Below are positions 1 to 12,800 of a stretch of DNA of 64,000 nt, piece by piece; position 1 is the first letter of the stretch; each line of letters starts with the position of its first letter. The DNA comes from Zygnema circumcarinatum (taxonomy: Eukaryota; Streptophyta; Zygnematophyceae; Zygnematales; Zygnemataceae), in contig CM074805.1 of the NCBI GenBank assembly GCA_037447605.1, positions 1,383,446 through 1,447,445 on the forward strand, written 5' to 3'. The position numbers and the translations under genes are program-made. The notes beneath the pieces were generated by a model that was not told the DNA's origin, searched no databases, and saw only the letters and a list, made by a program, of their open reading frames with translations.

Positions 1-1883
1 GCTGCTTCTTTGCCAAGCTATTCTGGGCTCACAAGAACAGATCGCTGCACACTCGGAACATCGGCTGACACCCAGTAGCCCTGATTATGATACAGGTCAG
101 GACTCTTCCTTCCATTTGTTCAGTCTAGGTCAAAATCTTCACATTGTCTGGTATTTTGGCGAGCAAAATATAATTCAGAGTCCGATCTGATTTTCAAGTG
201 TCTTCACACGGTCGTCCACTCTCAATAACCTTGAAAAGTTGAGTTCCAGGGCTGAAACAACACTTCGTGCTGGCATGCAGGAGTCGATCGTTTGAAAAGC
301 CCGAAAATACTTATCGTCTGGAGTCCTTTTATCAACTCTCACACTATTGTGGAATACGTTATCACTGTGAAGGCCCTTGGGAACGACGATCTTTCTTGTG
401 GTATGGAGAGCTATCATGGAGGGCATGTAAGGAGCTTGGGACCACATTGATGACACTTTGGTTGTCATTCACACCGTTTCCTGAAGCATTGCGGAATAGT
501 TTAGGCTTTGGCAGGAGATAGCTTGAATGGGAACCTGAAACTTGTACAGGACAGACGTGGTTCCCTCGTTTTCGAAAGTGTACTGTTCGGAAAGCGCACA
601 GGAATGACTATGGATCCATCTTTCCAGGTGGCAATTCACCTTTGGGAAACATGGAGAGGGAATACCGAGAGGAGAATTGGGAGTGAGACACAGAGAGAGA
701 GAGAGGGCGAGAGAGAGAAAGAGAGGGAAAGAGAGAGAGGGAGGGAGAGAGATGTCCATCTTGGACGAGTAGTGCAGAAGTCATTTGCCAATTTTGCATT
801 TTTTTTAGGATGGGCTAAGAACTAGCCGATTGCAAGCTGTACTATACGAGCCAGGTGCCTCCATTTGTTTCGCAAAATTCCACGGGTTCACTGTCTCCAA
901 ATAAGTGCAAAAAAAAAAGAGTTTGCACAAACTTCGCATTAAGGGCTTTCTCTGCGGCCTATTCGGTCATGAAAGCTCCAGATTGGCTTCTGGTTTCTGG
1001 CTTCTGGTTTATGCTCGCAGTACTTCACTATTGTATAGGGCCAATGCACTGTTAGGATGACGGATTTGAAGCTGGATATTTGGGGTTCGTTGTTAAAAGA
1101 TATTTTTAGCCTTTAATGACAAGAGGAAGACCTGAAAGCCAAGACGTCAGGATTACCATAGCGTGTACTGGTTTTATGAGTTTATTTGTTTTTTTTTTTT
1201 TTTTTTCATTTCGGTCCCCTTTCATATCAAGTTGCTGACCTTCCCCGGCGTACAGAAGGAACCCAACAAAAGGAACCCTGCCTCCCTTAGGTGGTTTTGT
1301 ACTCGGCATCATGACACCCATGCATGTCGACCCAACGCACATCCCGAAAAAAGGCAGGGCATGGACGGGAACCATGCCATGGCCTAGCGTGGAAGCTCAG
1401 ACACATATGTACGTGAACATGCGGTAACAATGGCTGCCCCTCTGCATCCAGATAAACGCTCCCAGGAGGACAAACTGTCCCAGTTTCCACAGATATGGAA
1501 GAGCTCCATGAGCGAGCCTTGATGATCAATGGACTCCGACAACACAATAGGAGGGCTGCCTGCTTGGAGCCATATGAAGGTGACAAAGCCGTTTGGCTCA
1601 TGGTAGATAGTACAACTGCTTCCTATTACATCCGCTCTACATCTGGAATAAAGCTGCGTCAATGAGAAAATGCTCACTCGCTACTCTTCTTCAACCACTA
1701 CTCTACACGACTCTCTCCACAATCATCAAGATTGGAAAACCTCACGTGCACGCGATCTCATAACTTACCTCTCACGGTTCTTGACATGCTCGTTCCTTCC
1801 ACCCTTATCCACTGAACTCCACTCTTACGCCACTTCCATTCCGTTCAATTCAGAAACTCTTCAGTGCCTTTGGAAGGCTCTGC
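1..1883. other. Left-edge region without a supported gene
   Basis: No conserved protein is recognisable. The region should include the 3' untranslated part of the plastid L11 gene, which is transcribed leftward and stops at 1884. A GA-rich simple repeat lies at about 690-752. Two short overlapping + strand reading frames begin at 1429 (30 codons, MAAPLHPDKRSQED...) and 1495 (56 codons, MEELHERALMINGL...). The second follows a splice-acceptor-like TTTCCACAG, so it could be a terminal exon of an unseen gene, but nothing else supports that. Confidence 0.5.
690..752. repeat. (GA)n-rich simple repeat
   Basis: An imperfect GA dinucleotide tract with some GGGA units. It generates open frames of Glu/Arg repeats on + and Ser/Leu repeats on -, which are compositional artefacts. 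Confidence 0.85.
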
Positions 1884-3792
1884 CTACAAGACCACCTTCA
1901 CCTTCTTCTCGAGAATTGGAGGGTCAATGTCAATACCCATATTTGCTGCTGTCCCCGCCACTATCCTCATAGCTGACTCAATTGTTGTGCAGTTAAGGTC
2001 TGGTAGCTTCTCCTGTGCAATTATTCGAATTTGGTCTGGTGTCAACTTGCCAACCTTGTCTTTCTGTGGATTGTTTGACCCCCTCTCAGCCCCTGCAAAG
2101 CGTCCATGCACAACATGCCCCTCTTGAGTCACATGGCTCTATTTTAAAGTAAGAAATCGTCCCGTCAAGCAAAGAACCAGTTCAATTTAAAAATTTGTAA
2201 TTCATCCTATTGTTTGCTTCCTGTCTGAGGAATCCATAACATTCAATGGTCCCAGCTTCGTCGAAAGCAAATCCTGAACACTCCCAGGATACAAAGCAAA
2301 TGCTCTCATTGTCAAGGCCTCCCTCAGTTCCTGAACGAACAAAACAGATCGGAGATGGACTGACCACATGCTTTTAGAAGCAGAACGGATGCCGGAGGAG
2401 TCTTGAGGATAAAGGTAAAACTCTTGTCCTGCCACATGCCAACAAGGAGCCTAATTGAGCTTGTGAGTATAAGATTGATCCATGATCGTCCCCAGTCATA
2501 GTGGTGACGTCGAGGAAGCAGAATTGTCAGAAGTTGGAAGTGTTCCTAATAATTTAGAGTAAAGGCTTAATGATATTAGAGGCTGCGGCAACGTACATCA
2601 TACACCGTGATCTCAACAGGGATAACGTAACCCGGCTTATCAGCCGTCTTCGCGTTGTACTCCTTGCAGAACATCATAATATTGACTCCCTTAGCTCCTA
2701 GGGCAGGTCCAACAGGCGGCGCTGGAGTTGCCTTTCCCGCTTCTAACGCCAACTTGACTATGCCAACAACTGGACGCAATTTCCCACCAAATTCCCTTCC
2801 ACAATATCAGCTGATGCGTGCTGCACCACTTCTCCTTCAGCAGGGTCAAGGACATCACACAATGAAGCCATTATGCTCGAGCCATAACTAAGTCCGGAAT
2901 CCTCAAACGAGAGGAAATTAAACGAGAGAAATCATGATGCGAATCGCAACACAATTGTAAAAGCTCATTTTTGATCTGCCACCATGCTAAAAGGTCCCTG
3001 CAAGCCTGCAAGGTCTTGACACATTGTAATCTGAACATTACTTGTACGACACTGTTTGAAGGCAATCCAAAAGACCCTGCCCAGCGGTCCAAACATGTGT
3101 CTCACGATAATCTGGACTCAATCACATCAGTTTATTAAGTTCAGAATAGTTGGCCGCCCGGAAAGGGCATATTGACCTTTTAAAACTCTGACCCCAATGA
3201 CGCTCTTTGAAGCAGAGTTTTCAAAACCTTACCCTTTTTCGCCTTTCCCGATGGCTTTGCGGCAGGTTTGGCAGCCACTGCCCACCCATCATCCCCCAGA
3301 TGAGCTCACGAACTGACATTCTACAAGAACAAAGTGAGACAAAAAACGCTCGCGAACGGAAGCAGAGGTCGTGCACGAAGCCAGTCCCCCAGTTTCCATT
3401 GAGAGAGAGCTAGAACGTAAGGACGAGAGAGGGAGGGTGCAAGAGACAGGCCACTGACGCAATATACGGCAAGAACGACGCAATGCTGCAGTCCAGGATA
3501 GAGAATTGGGTGAAATAGGTGACTCTCGGGGACTCCGTTAACAACACCCCCAAAATTGAGGCAAAACCAGAAATAGAGAAAGCTTCAGGTCGCATGCATA
3601 GTTGCAATGCTTACTGGAAACCCGGAATCTCGACAACCTTCCTGAATTGCCAGTTTCTGGCTGACAGAATTTCTGCCCAACCAAGCTTGAACTCCCGCTG
3701 CCAGCCAACTGGCTGGACGGCAGGAAGGCACTCGCCATGGCGCCGTCACGGACACCCAAATGAGCGGAGCAGTTCATCGCCGGAGCCGCCAT
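1884..3792 (-). CDS. PRPL11: Plastid 50S ribosomal protein L11 (uL11c), nuclear-encoded, five exons
   Basis: Exons on the minus strand: 3792-3615, 3304-3233, 2769-2597, 2428-2365 and 2092-1884. They sum to 696 nt, giving 231 residues; all junctions are GT-AG and close in phase. L11 forms the stalk base and GTPase-associated centre of the ribosome. The N-domain is unmistakable ([20 protein letters not shown], then [12 protein letters not shown] and a [11 protein letters not shown] segment). The C-domain carries [25 protein letters not shown] and AGTAANMGI. The first ~59 residues are rich in Ser/Ala and poor in acids, as expected of a chloroplast transit peptide, and exon 2 adds a Lys/Ala/Pro linker. 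The core wording resembles the plastid rather than the mitochondrial paralogue, from memory. The start chosen is the second ATG of the open frame (3792, MAAP); one at 3801 is also possible. The exon 2 acceptor (GTGAG) is the weakest junction. The transit peptide is shared with the divergent CLPR1 gene. Confidence 0.93.
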
Positions 3793-4309
3793 GGCCTGCA
3801 CACCCCTGCTACAAGCTTCTCCTGCTTCCCCCTTCCTGCGAACAAATTTAGGGTTAGAGAGAAGGCAGAGCGCTGCCAGGAGGCAGGCTATGGGGTTTAG
3901 GGAGGCGAGGTTCGCTACGTGGCAGGCCCCCCGCGAAGGGCGCTCGGGGGAAGTCAGAGGCGGCCGGATCCACCGTCCATGAAAAAAGCGATAAATGATA
4001 TCAGCCGTCGAGTTTATTCAATCGACGGCCATAGTGAGAAGGAGGCTTTTGGATAAGGAGTGAATTTGAGCTGTTCAAGTTTTGCCGGGGTTGAGATGGG
4101 CAGGTCCAACGTGTAGGATGGGTCCACCACTGCTGTTCCACTGAGTTGATCTCGTGGATCTGGCGATCTACTTGCTCCTTGAACCCCCTTCCAAGGGCGG
4201 GTCTCTCTGTCGTCCTCCCTGGTCCTCAGGCGCTGTCTCCCCTCCGAAGTTTGGAAGCTGGGGAAGGTGCTGGAACCCTAATTGTTTGCTGCTGCAACAG
4301 GCATCCGCC
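3793..4309. promoter_or_regulatory. Divergent intergenic promoter region of L11 and CLPR1
   Basis: 517 bp separate the two start codons, so both promoters and 5' leaders must lie here. A telobox-like ACCCTAAT lies 34 bp before the CLPR1 start and TTAGGGTTAG lies about 60 bp before the L11 start; such boxes are common upstream of plant translation and plastid genes. The start contexts of the two genes share CCATGGCGGCTCC. Confidence 0.6.
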
Positions 4310-7300
4310 ATGGCGGCTCCTTCACTTCACTGCTTCAACGCTGGCCAGGCCGTGCAAGGAGGCGCCATGGCCAGTGGGTTTCTTCCATGCAGCCAGCTGT
4401 CGGGCAGCCAGAGTTCGAGCCTGGCTGGGCAAAAGCTCGTGATTCCTCTTGCAGGAAAGTTGGGAAGCTCGAGAAAATGGCGTATTGCAGCTGCTTCTGC
4501 GTCCCTGGACCGCATTCCGAAGCAATTCCGGACCGAAAATTTAACGGAAGGAGGTACGTTTGTGAATCTACAGATGCGATAGGAGCACTCTCCATTGGCC
4601 TTTTGACTTCGTTGATGTTTGGGCGATTCTTAAAACGTTTCATATCTAGTGAAAGTCATGTAGCATCAGCTTCTTTTCGTGTAGCAGCAGAAATGCTCAC
4701 GAGTCACGACTTGTCGTCACTTGAAGGCGTTGCTTTCCATTTCTTCTTTTGTAGTTATTCTTTGTGAGGTAATTTCAAGTCCTGGTCATTCGTTTGGACA
4801 CTAAAAGATTCGTCTGAAAAGTTGATTCACGCAGTGCGCTCTTTTTTCCGTTAGAAATTTATGGAATCTTCGACAAATACCTGTCTGGGAAGTCATCTAA
4901 AATTAGGAATCTAAGCTGCCCGTCAATTCACGCTTTCTACCTAGGGTTGGCAAATGTTGCGTCAGTCGGTGGATTAGAATGCTGTGGCCAGAGCAACTTC
5001 CGCAACTTTAAGAAAGCTTCTGATGAGTCTTTGATGCAAGAAGATTTCCTTCCGGGTTTTTTTGTTCTCTTATTGTATCCAAAATATGAACGTTTGCACT
5101 CACTTTTTGGAAGCCTGAAGGTTCAGCAGAGGGCATGATGAAGTGAATGGTTCACAGACAGCACCTTACTATTACTGATGCACACAGGCACCTTACTAGT
5201 GGTTTGCAGGTAGTAAATAGTGGCTTCCGCATTTAGTTGAGTTCAGTCAGTGGCCTTCAGTTTCCTTGGATCTGTTCGGTAGCATATTCTTTACGTTTAT
5301 GTTAACGCTTGGTTCTTCTTTTTGCTCGTTACTTTCTTGTTTTATCGCAATCTGGAAAAGTTGCATATTCTATGTAAAAGGTTTTGCCTGAAGAATGCAA
5401 AGCTCATATTCGTAGACCAATGTGCGGATGATGGGTGGGCAGTGGCTGAAAATTTTAGGAGTGTGCCACAGTCGCTCTATGGGCTGACACCAAGACAATT
5501 GGACATGTTTATGGCCGGGGAAAATTCTGTACTTCGCAAAGGAGAGAGAACCTCTGAAGTAAGCTCATTTTTTTTTCTTTCTTTCTTCGCGTTCTATTTT
5601 CTGTTTGAGATTTTGAAGTGTTTTTTCGATTTTGGTTTTGTGCCAGTTGTCAGTGTTGCAAGTTTTTGCTTGACATTGATGTATGAAGCAATGTAGGAGT
5701 ATCTACGTTCCTAATTCTGTGTAGTTGTGCAATTGCGTTAATGTAGAAATGATGTTGTTGACGGAAAGCGAAAAAGTATGCTGTCGACAGCATCAGTTGT
5801 AGATGCATCTTTCCCTTTCTCCATTTCTTCCCTTCTACATTCCAACCCCCTTCTCCCATTCATGTCTCTTCTCAACCTGAACTCCTGCTGCTTTGTTGGA
5901 ACAGGCAAGCATTACATCTGCAAAGTGTTACAGGGAGCACACTGGAATGTGGAGCATGGACGGAGTGGATAACGGGCCATCACGCATAAGCATGAGTGTC
6001 AGCATGTATAGAGGAGGCGGTTTCATGGGCAGGCCCAAGCAAGCACCCCCGGACTTGCCCTCGTTGCTTTTGGATGCACGAATCTGCTATCTTGGCATGC
6101 CGGTGAGTGACCCTGAATAGCTGAGTTTGGATGGTGTGAAACTACAGAAATTGCATCATCCATGTCTGCACTGCCTGATTAGGCTCGCATTTGCTTTTGC
6201 ACGGCAGCAATCGTGGCACAGGCACTTTTATATGCATTTCCAGTAGGGTGCATTGGCCAGTTATATAGCCATCAGCTAATTGAGCTGCGCCAGAACTATC
6301 AGTAGTCTATTTCCCCACGTTTCCTTATGTTGCGGTTTCATCCTGTTACCTGTGGGATATAGAGATTATTTAAGAAAAAGGTGTATTTCAATTAACATGC
6401 GAATAGTTGCAACCGACATGATGGCAGCAGCATGAAAGTCAGTTGTCTCTGCAAGAACAACACACAAGGAATGGCCAATGGCTGTATTGGACTACGCAGT
6501 AAGAATGCAGTGCTATTGTAGATAGGCATCACTTCTCCTGCTCGACTTTATGACGCGCCCTCATTTGTCGGAATTTTGATCCGACAGAGTCGCACTTCGT
6601 CTGTGCTTGCAATGCCCACTTTGCAGTTGCTTCTTGCCCACGTCCACCTGATGCACTTCCGTTTGTGTTTGGGTCCTTCCTCAGATAGTGCCAGCGGTCA
6701 CAGAGCTTGTGGTGGCGGAGCTGCTCTGGTTGGATTTTGATGACTCCTCAAAACCCATCTACCTTTACATTAATTCCCCCGGAACACAGGTGAGTTAACA
6801 AATCAAGGGCCTCCTCGGTTTTCTTGGAGTATTACAGTAGGTTATGGCTACAGCAAAAAGCTAGATAATCTTTTCCGGTGAAATATACGGCGCACTGCTA
6901 CATAAAGGAGATCTCTTTGTTTATGTCAATATTTGCCATGGCTGAGAAAGCCATATAAAACTTTTCGTTGTGCAGACAACATTTAATGTAACTTACCATC
7001 AGCTTTTTTTGTGTTCGTTGTCAACTCCTTGTATCCACAGAACCAGAAACGGGAGAGTATTGGCTTTGAGACAGAGGCGTATGCTATTGCAGACACCATG
7101 AACGTGAGTGAAATCACCGCTTTAAAAAAGGAGGGACGGGGTGATGTCAGTCACAGTGCAGTAGTTCAATTTGAAGTCTATAAACTGCACGATTTTCTCT
7201 TCATTTCTACAACACTTCCGTCGTGAATGTCATCAAACGCTCAATGTCAGCGTCGTTTTGTTCTATCTGGCATGGGTTTGTTGGCAGAACGCTTTCGCTT

Positions 7301-8492
7301 CCTTTGCTGCCAAAGTTTTACGCTGCAATAAGAGATGTTCAGGTGTTCCATTCGTTTAGGAGACAATGGTGATGTTGTCCTGTTGGTATATGCAGTATGT
7401 CAAAGCCAAGGTCTACACTATCAACTGCGGTCAAGCACTTGGACAAGCAGCCATGCTTTTGGGCATTGGGGACAAAGGCCATCGTGCGGTGCAGCCTAAT
7501 GCCGTCAGTGAGTGCTATGACTTGCTCCCCATCCTGGATCAGGAAACCGAGTTTTTCATTCGTTCTATTCCTTATTCCTTTTCATTATGGAGTTAATTTC
7601 CGTATGAAAGAGACGTGATGGGCATATTGCGATCTTAAGCTCTTCTTAGTTGTAGAGCTAAGTTAGCAGCTTGTTTTTCACAATGATGTGGCCCAAGCTG
7701 CAAGGAACGTGAGATGTTGGAAGCATTCTGTTTAGATGAAGTCATGGGTTAGGGCAAAATGTCGGAGGCTGTTGAATTTCAGTCGAATGGTTTGTTGAAA
7801 GATGAAGGGAATAAGAAAGTGTACTCGTTGGCTATGCTGCAGCCAAGATCTATGCTCCCAAAGTGAACCAATCAGGAGGATCTGCAACTGATATGTGGAT
7901 CAAGGTGAGGGGCTGGAGATGCTGCAATGATTGCATTGCTTAAGTACTGGGTTTTATGCTTTTGGTTTGTAAGCAAATTTTAGCGGAAAGCGAATACAGG
8001 TGTTTAGATGCATAGGAATCTACTGATTGCCTCTCTGGGCTGGTCTTGAGCTGTGCAGGCCAAGGAGCTGGATGCCAACACGGATTACTATGTCGAATTG
8101 CTAGCAAAGGGTACTGGAAAGAGCGTGGAGGAGATTTCCAAAGATATCCAGAGGCCGATGTACTTCCGTGGGCAGGAGTGCATCGACTATGGTCTGGCTG
8201 ACAAGATCATTGAAAGCAGAGGAGTAGCCATGGAGAAGAAGGTGAGATACTCTATTGTATTTGACAGCTGAGATGCCTGAAATTAGGGCTATATATATAT
8301 CTTTTGGGTTATGGCGTAATGTTAAGTGAAGCCTTGGCTGATGGAGAGATTGACTAACTTTGTTTCTGATTTGTGGCCTCCGTGATGGGACAGAATTACG
8401 ATGAACTGCTTGCTCAGTCGAAGGCTGTCCGAACCCAATCTTCACGACCTTCCGCAGCCTCTGCAGGAGCAGGGGCAGGCGCAGGGCGCTGA
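4310..8492 (+). CDS. CLPR1: ClpR1, catalytically inactive subunit of the plastid Clp protease, nine exons
   Basis: Exons: 4310-4553, 5416-5558, 5905-6102, 6685-6789, 7041-7103, 7396-7507, 7843-7904, 8059-8241 and 8394-8492. They sum to 1209 nt, giving 402 residues; all junctions are GT-AG and in phase. ClpR subunits sit with ClpP subunits in the stromal Clp core. Hallmarks include PPDLPSLLLDARICYLGMP, the strand IYLYINSPGTQ, YTINCGQALGQAAMLL and DMWIKAKELDANT. The catalytic serine of the ClpP GQAASMG motif is replaced by Gly (about residue 267), and the histidine position reads RAVQP, so the subunit should be inactive, as in the ClpR family. Residues 1-80 form a Ser/Ala-rich transit peptide containing IPKQFR. 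Exon 2 opens with an Asp/Trp-containing stretch (DDGWAVA) that, from memory, Arabidopsis ClpR1 lacks and that matches exon 2 of the neighbouring L11 gene. The Gly/Ala tail is short. Confidence 0.95.
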
Positions 8493-9818
8493 GCTGCTTT
8501 GGTTGCAGAAAGTTTGCATGGAGGCAGATCAAGCTTGCCAGCTGTGTCTGCTCTTAAACCCATCTCTCTCTGTCTGGAACACGATGGCAATGCTCCCAAG
8601 GACCAAGTGCAGCCGAATACCAGCACCGGACTCTGCACTTAAATTTCTTTCTTACTTGTGGAAGGCCTCAGAGCTTGCTCTGAATGCTTTTGAAGCTTCA
8701 CATGCAGAATCTACCGGCAGGATATGTAAGGCTGTCTTGCCAGTGGGGGGCAGATATTGGCAGAGGAGATCCAGATGGGAGACAGTTATGGTATGCATAG
8801 TGGTTTCTTCTATACATAGCGTGGCGTAGGTGGACCACATAATTGATAGAATGGATGACTTGGAAGCTGGAAGCCTGTTCCTCAGCTGTGTACATACCTC
8901 CCAGTGTGGGAAATGCTGTGCAGGACTTTTGGCAGGCGCCTTGTAATGAATCAAAAGCCTGTACACTTTGATGTTTCATAAGCGGGCTGGGTATTGAAAG
9001 GTGTGTAGCAACCTTTGTTGTACGTTTGCTGTGGGCTTGAATATGTTTTAGTAGCAATGCTGTACACTTATGGTCGTGCGAGCTTCACCCTTTTAGGGTG
9101 GGGGGGGTGTTGCGATGCATGAGTTGAAAATTTAGCTCATTCCAATGTGTGATGTTCTTCCTCCGCGCTCTTCAAAGTTCTTCTTACCCTTCGTTTTCAA
9201 TTGAGTTCGTTCGATATGTATAAGGAAGTCTTAATCACAACCTCTCTTTCACACCATCGTTGAATGAGAGCCTTAGGTAGGCCTAGTCACTATATTTCTC
9301 CAGGAAATCTGTTGGACTTAACCTAAAAAACTCTTATTTAATCATCTTTAAGTATGCCGCTGAAAACAAGAAAAGACTTGCTAGAAACTCATCTGAAAAT
9401 GTGTTTCCTTTTCCACTTCCATTAACTTATTTGTTTTAAAAAAAAAAAAAAAATTGTCTTAAAGAGCTGCGAAGCGAAGCTCAGAGCCTCTGTAGGTAGG
9501 AAGGCAAGCCCGGACCAAGGGCCGGGCAGCTCCGAGCGAGTGTCAGCCAATGAAAGGTCAGCACTAAGACTCGGGCAGGCAATAACTTCTGTACGAGCCA
9601 ATCGTGTAGGAGCAGAGTCCGCGTATTCGGGCAGGGGCCAAAAAACAAATGACCGGTCTTCTGCACTCGAGCTCTCCGCTTGAAGGGGAGAGAGGAGCAC
9701 AACTCTCACAGTCTCCAGATATATTCCCTTTGTGACGAACTTCTTGGCTTTCAACAAGAACTGAATTGCAAATGCTTGCAGTTAAAAGAGTCTTTGTGTA
9801 AAAGAAGGAAACATAGCC
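8493..9818. other. Intergenic: CLPR1 3' flank and TAP46 upstream region
   Basis: No supported gene. It holds the presumed CLPR1 3' untranslated region, a short G-run at about 9101-9108 and an A-run near 9438-9453. Open frames here have no recognisable motif and overlap each other on both strands. Confidence 0.6.
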
Positions 9819-12800
9819 ATGGCTTCTGATGCTGGCTTGCAGGAGGAAAGCCCTGCTGCAGCTGTACAACCAAATGAGTCACAGAAGCAGAACGATTATC
9901 CGTTGGCGCAACTCTATGAGCGTGGCGAGGATGTTTATGAGAGGGCGCAGCGCGGGGAGCTTCCTGCAACAGGCGAAGCGGCCGTGGTTAGTAGGCCTGC
10001 CGCCAGCAAGTCCAAGGGTCCGCCTTCAGGATTTTTAGGTTTTTGCCGAATTGTAGCCGACCGATAACTTTTGATGCAGATCATTCTGGTTGGCATACCT
10101 TCCGAATAAAGTGATTTTAATAGTGGAACTGCCTGTAGATGCAACGGAATGGCCAAATTATCGCCATTAGTGCAGACAATCATGTGGTGATTACTGTCAA
10201 TAGTAATATGCCTACTTCTGTAGAATGGATTAGCAGCTCAACTATTAAACCTCGTTGACAACTCTAAATGTTTTAGCGGGTTAAAAAAAAAGAGGTCACT
10301 TCACTAAAATAGATAGGGCTGTACTTTCATTTTAGTTTCAAGCTAATGTTGACCGTACTTTCATAAAGAGCGTGGAGGATATACTATGTGAGGGTGGTGT
10401 TGGAGCAGTGAGAAAAGCCGTCGACAGCTTCCAATGGTCGTTGTAAAATATTAGTTGAAAGTTGGGAAACGCCTGCATATTCCTTATTGCTGGTATTTAT
10501 GTATCGAGCGTAACTCGGCTTGAGCAGAAATGGGCAGTTGGTTGTGATCGTTTGTAAGTCTCCGGTTTTCACATTTTTTCGCATGGTTTGTGGCAGGAGC
10601 GTTGAATAGAAAGTCTTCGAAAAAGGAATTTTATACTAGTAAATTAATAACGCACATTGTAGGACTGCACGTATTTTCTTCTACAGTATTGTTAGTTATT
10701 CATTTTGTTAAATATTAGCATTAGAAATGGAAGGAGAAGGATGTTAGCACTTAAAGACAAAATTCCTTGGTACCATTGCGCATTTTCCAAACTTCGCAAT
10801 GGCTAACATTGCTCAATGCTCTGATTATAATATCTCTTAACTCATGGGGCTGTCAAAATATAAGGACAATATTTGAAAACGATTAAAGGCAAGTAAAGTG
10901 AGTGACGAGGCTATTATTTTTACGATCTCAATGCATCCAAACGAGAGTGTAATGGTTGTTTTACCAGTCCCATAACCAGTCAAATCATAGTGCTTTCAAG
11001 ACATTGTCGATTAATTTAGGTTTAAGGCTGCCTTCCTTTGCATCAGAAGCTGTAGGCCTGACTTACGCATTCGTTTTGTTTCTGTCAGTTGAGTTTCTGA
11101 GAGCACAGCGTAATCTTTTTTTGGGCTTGCGGGCCAACAGAATGCGCTAAGAGAAGGACGTGAGTGGCTTGAGCTTTGCTTGGAGCGTATTGATCAGCTG
11201 AGCCTGTTTTCATCCAACGAGGAGCTGGAGGATGTGGCAACAGGAGATCTCAAATATCTTCTGGTGGGCAATAGCACATCGCCCATTGAATGGACCGTAG
11301 AACTTTGAGCCAGTCGAGGTTGTAGGGTTCTTACGTGCAAGGTCTATAAGGAAAGTTCGGCCTCTACACATGTTCAAAGTGCATGCAAAACATCGGAATC
11401 GATAACTGTAGTCACTGGAAATGTTTATTTGGATGTTGCATACGTCCCTATTCCATCCAATTACCCTTCCACGCTTCGCAAAAGGAGAGGTTACAGTGAT
11501 TTGGGATGAACCTTATGCTGCTTGAGCGCCTTCTACACTCGACTTTTAAGTTTGAGCGCTATTTTAACAGGGAGAGCATGTTATCAGAACAAGCATGTAA
11601 TCTTGCGCCCTTGTTAGTACTTCCTATGTCAACCCCTTTCGTGGGATTCGTGCATATTCACATTTCAGGTGCCCTGGATGCTCAGTGAACTCCTGCAGCG
11701 ACAGACGAAACCAAATCGGCTTCAGATTGTCAGGGCTGCGAGATCGCATTTGTCTGTAAGTTCTCTCTCGTCCTCTTCCACAGACACATGCTTTCCTACA
11801 TTTTTCTATGCCTCCCCTTCAATTTCCTGTTCACCTTGCGGCTTGTCAAGTAGCACTGAGCTTTAAATCGATGTTGTTGCATTATGGGGCTGCCTGCGGC
11901 TTCCCACTTGTCACTTATCCTGAAGGGTAGTTTGGGAATGCGACATGTGCTGTTTTAGGAGCTAATTTCTCTACTACGGTATTGTTTTTTCCGCGCCTGA
12001 TTTCGGATGTTGAATGTTTTCAGGCCTTTATATCACGATGTGAGCAGCTTGGACTGCTTCCAGCTGGAGAGAAGGCTGCCCTGGCGAGAGAAGGTCCAAT
12101 CGATCTTGCAATGCGGAGAGCAGAAAAGGTGAATGCAACCAAATGGAAAAGGACAGTCTTCATCGTATTTCGTTCCTTTCTTTAGTTTTGCTCCACCTCC
12201 TATCCGGTTTCACGGGTTCGTCCAGAATTCATTTCCAGCCAAGCTCAGCTTCAAATGAAATTCAGGATGACGATTTTCTTTGTTAGTGACAAACGCATAT
12301 GGATGTAATCTCTAGCAGGTTTGCGCTATACATGGCAGCCCGATGTTGTTTAAAGTATTTAAATTTGAATGCTTCTTGTTGGTGGTTAAGCATTCAGATT
12401 GCGCGATTTAAGCGTCAAAAAGAAGGGCAGGCAAAGTTAGACGAGCTGCGGCGACGAAAAGAAGACAGACGGAAGCAGAGGAGGCGAAGACAAGGGGCAG
12501 CAGGAGAGGGAGCCAACGAGGAGGAGGAGGAGGGAGGAGAGGAGGAGGAGGAGGAGGAGGGAGACGATGAGCAGGATGAGAGACAGGTGAGCTATCGGAG
12601 TTTCCTCCATTTTATTGGGGAAGGGAGAGTGAGGTCACTTTTCATTTTTCGTTCTTGAGAGTTTGGATGGGCACTCTTTCTTTTCTTCCGCGTACGCAAC
12701 TGGTTTGCTATTAGAGATGTCGCATCTTAAATATTCAATGGACAAGAGTTAGTAAGCATCCGTTTGCTTTTGGGGAAATTGGAGCATGCGTGCAGGCTCG

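Noticed and set aside
1287-1677. Minus-strand 97-104-codon frames near the left edge
   Set aside because: No conserved motif, overlapping frames on both strands, and no splice-linked neighbours.
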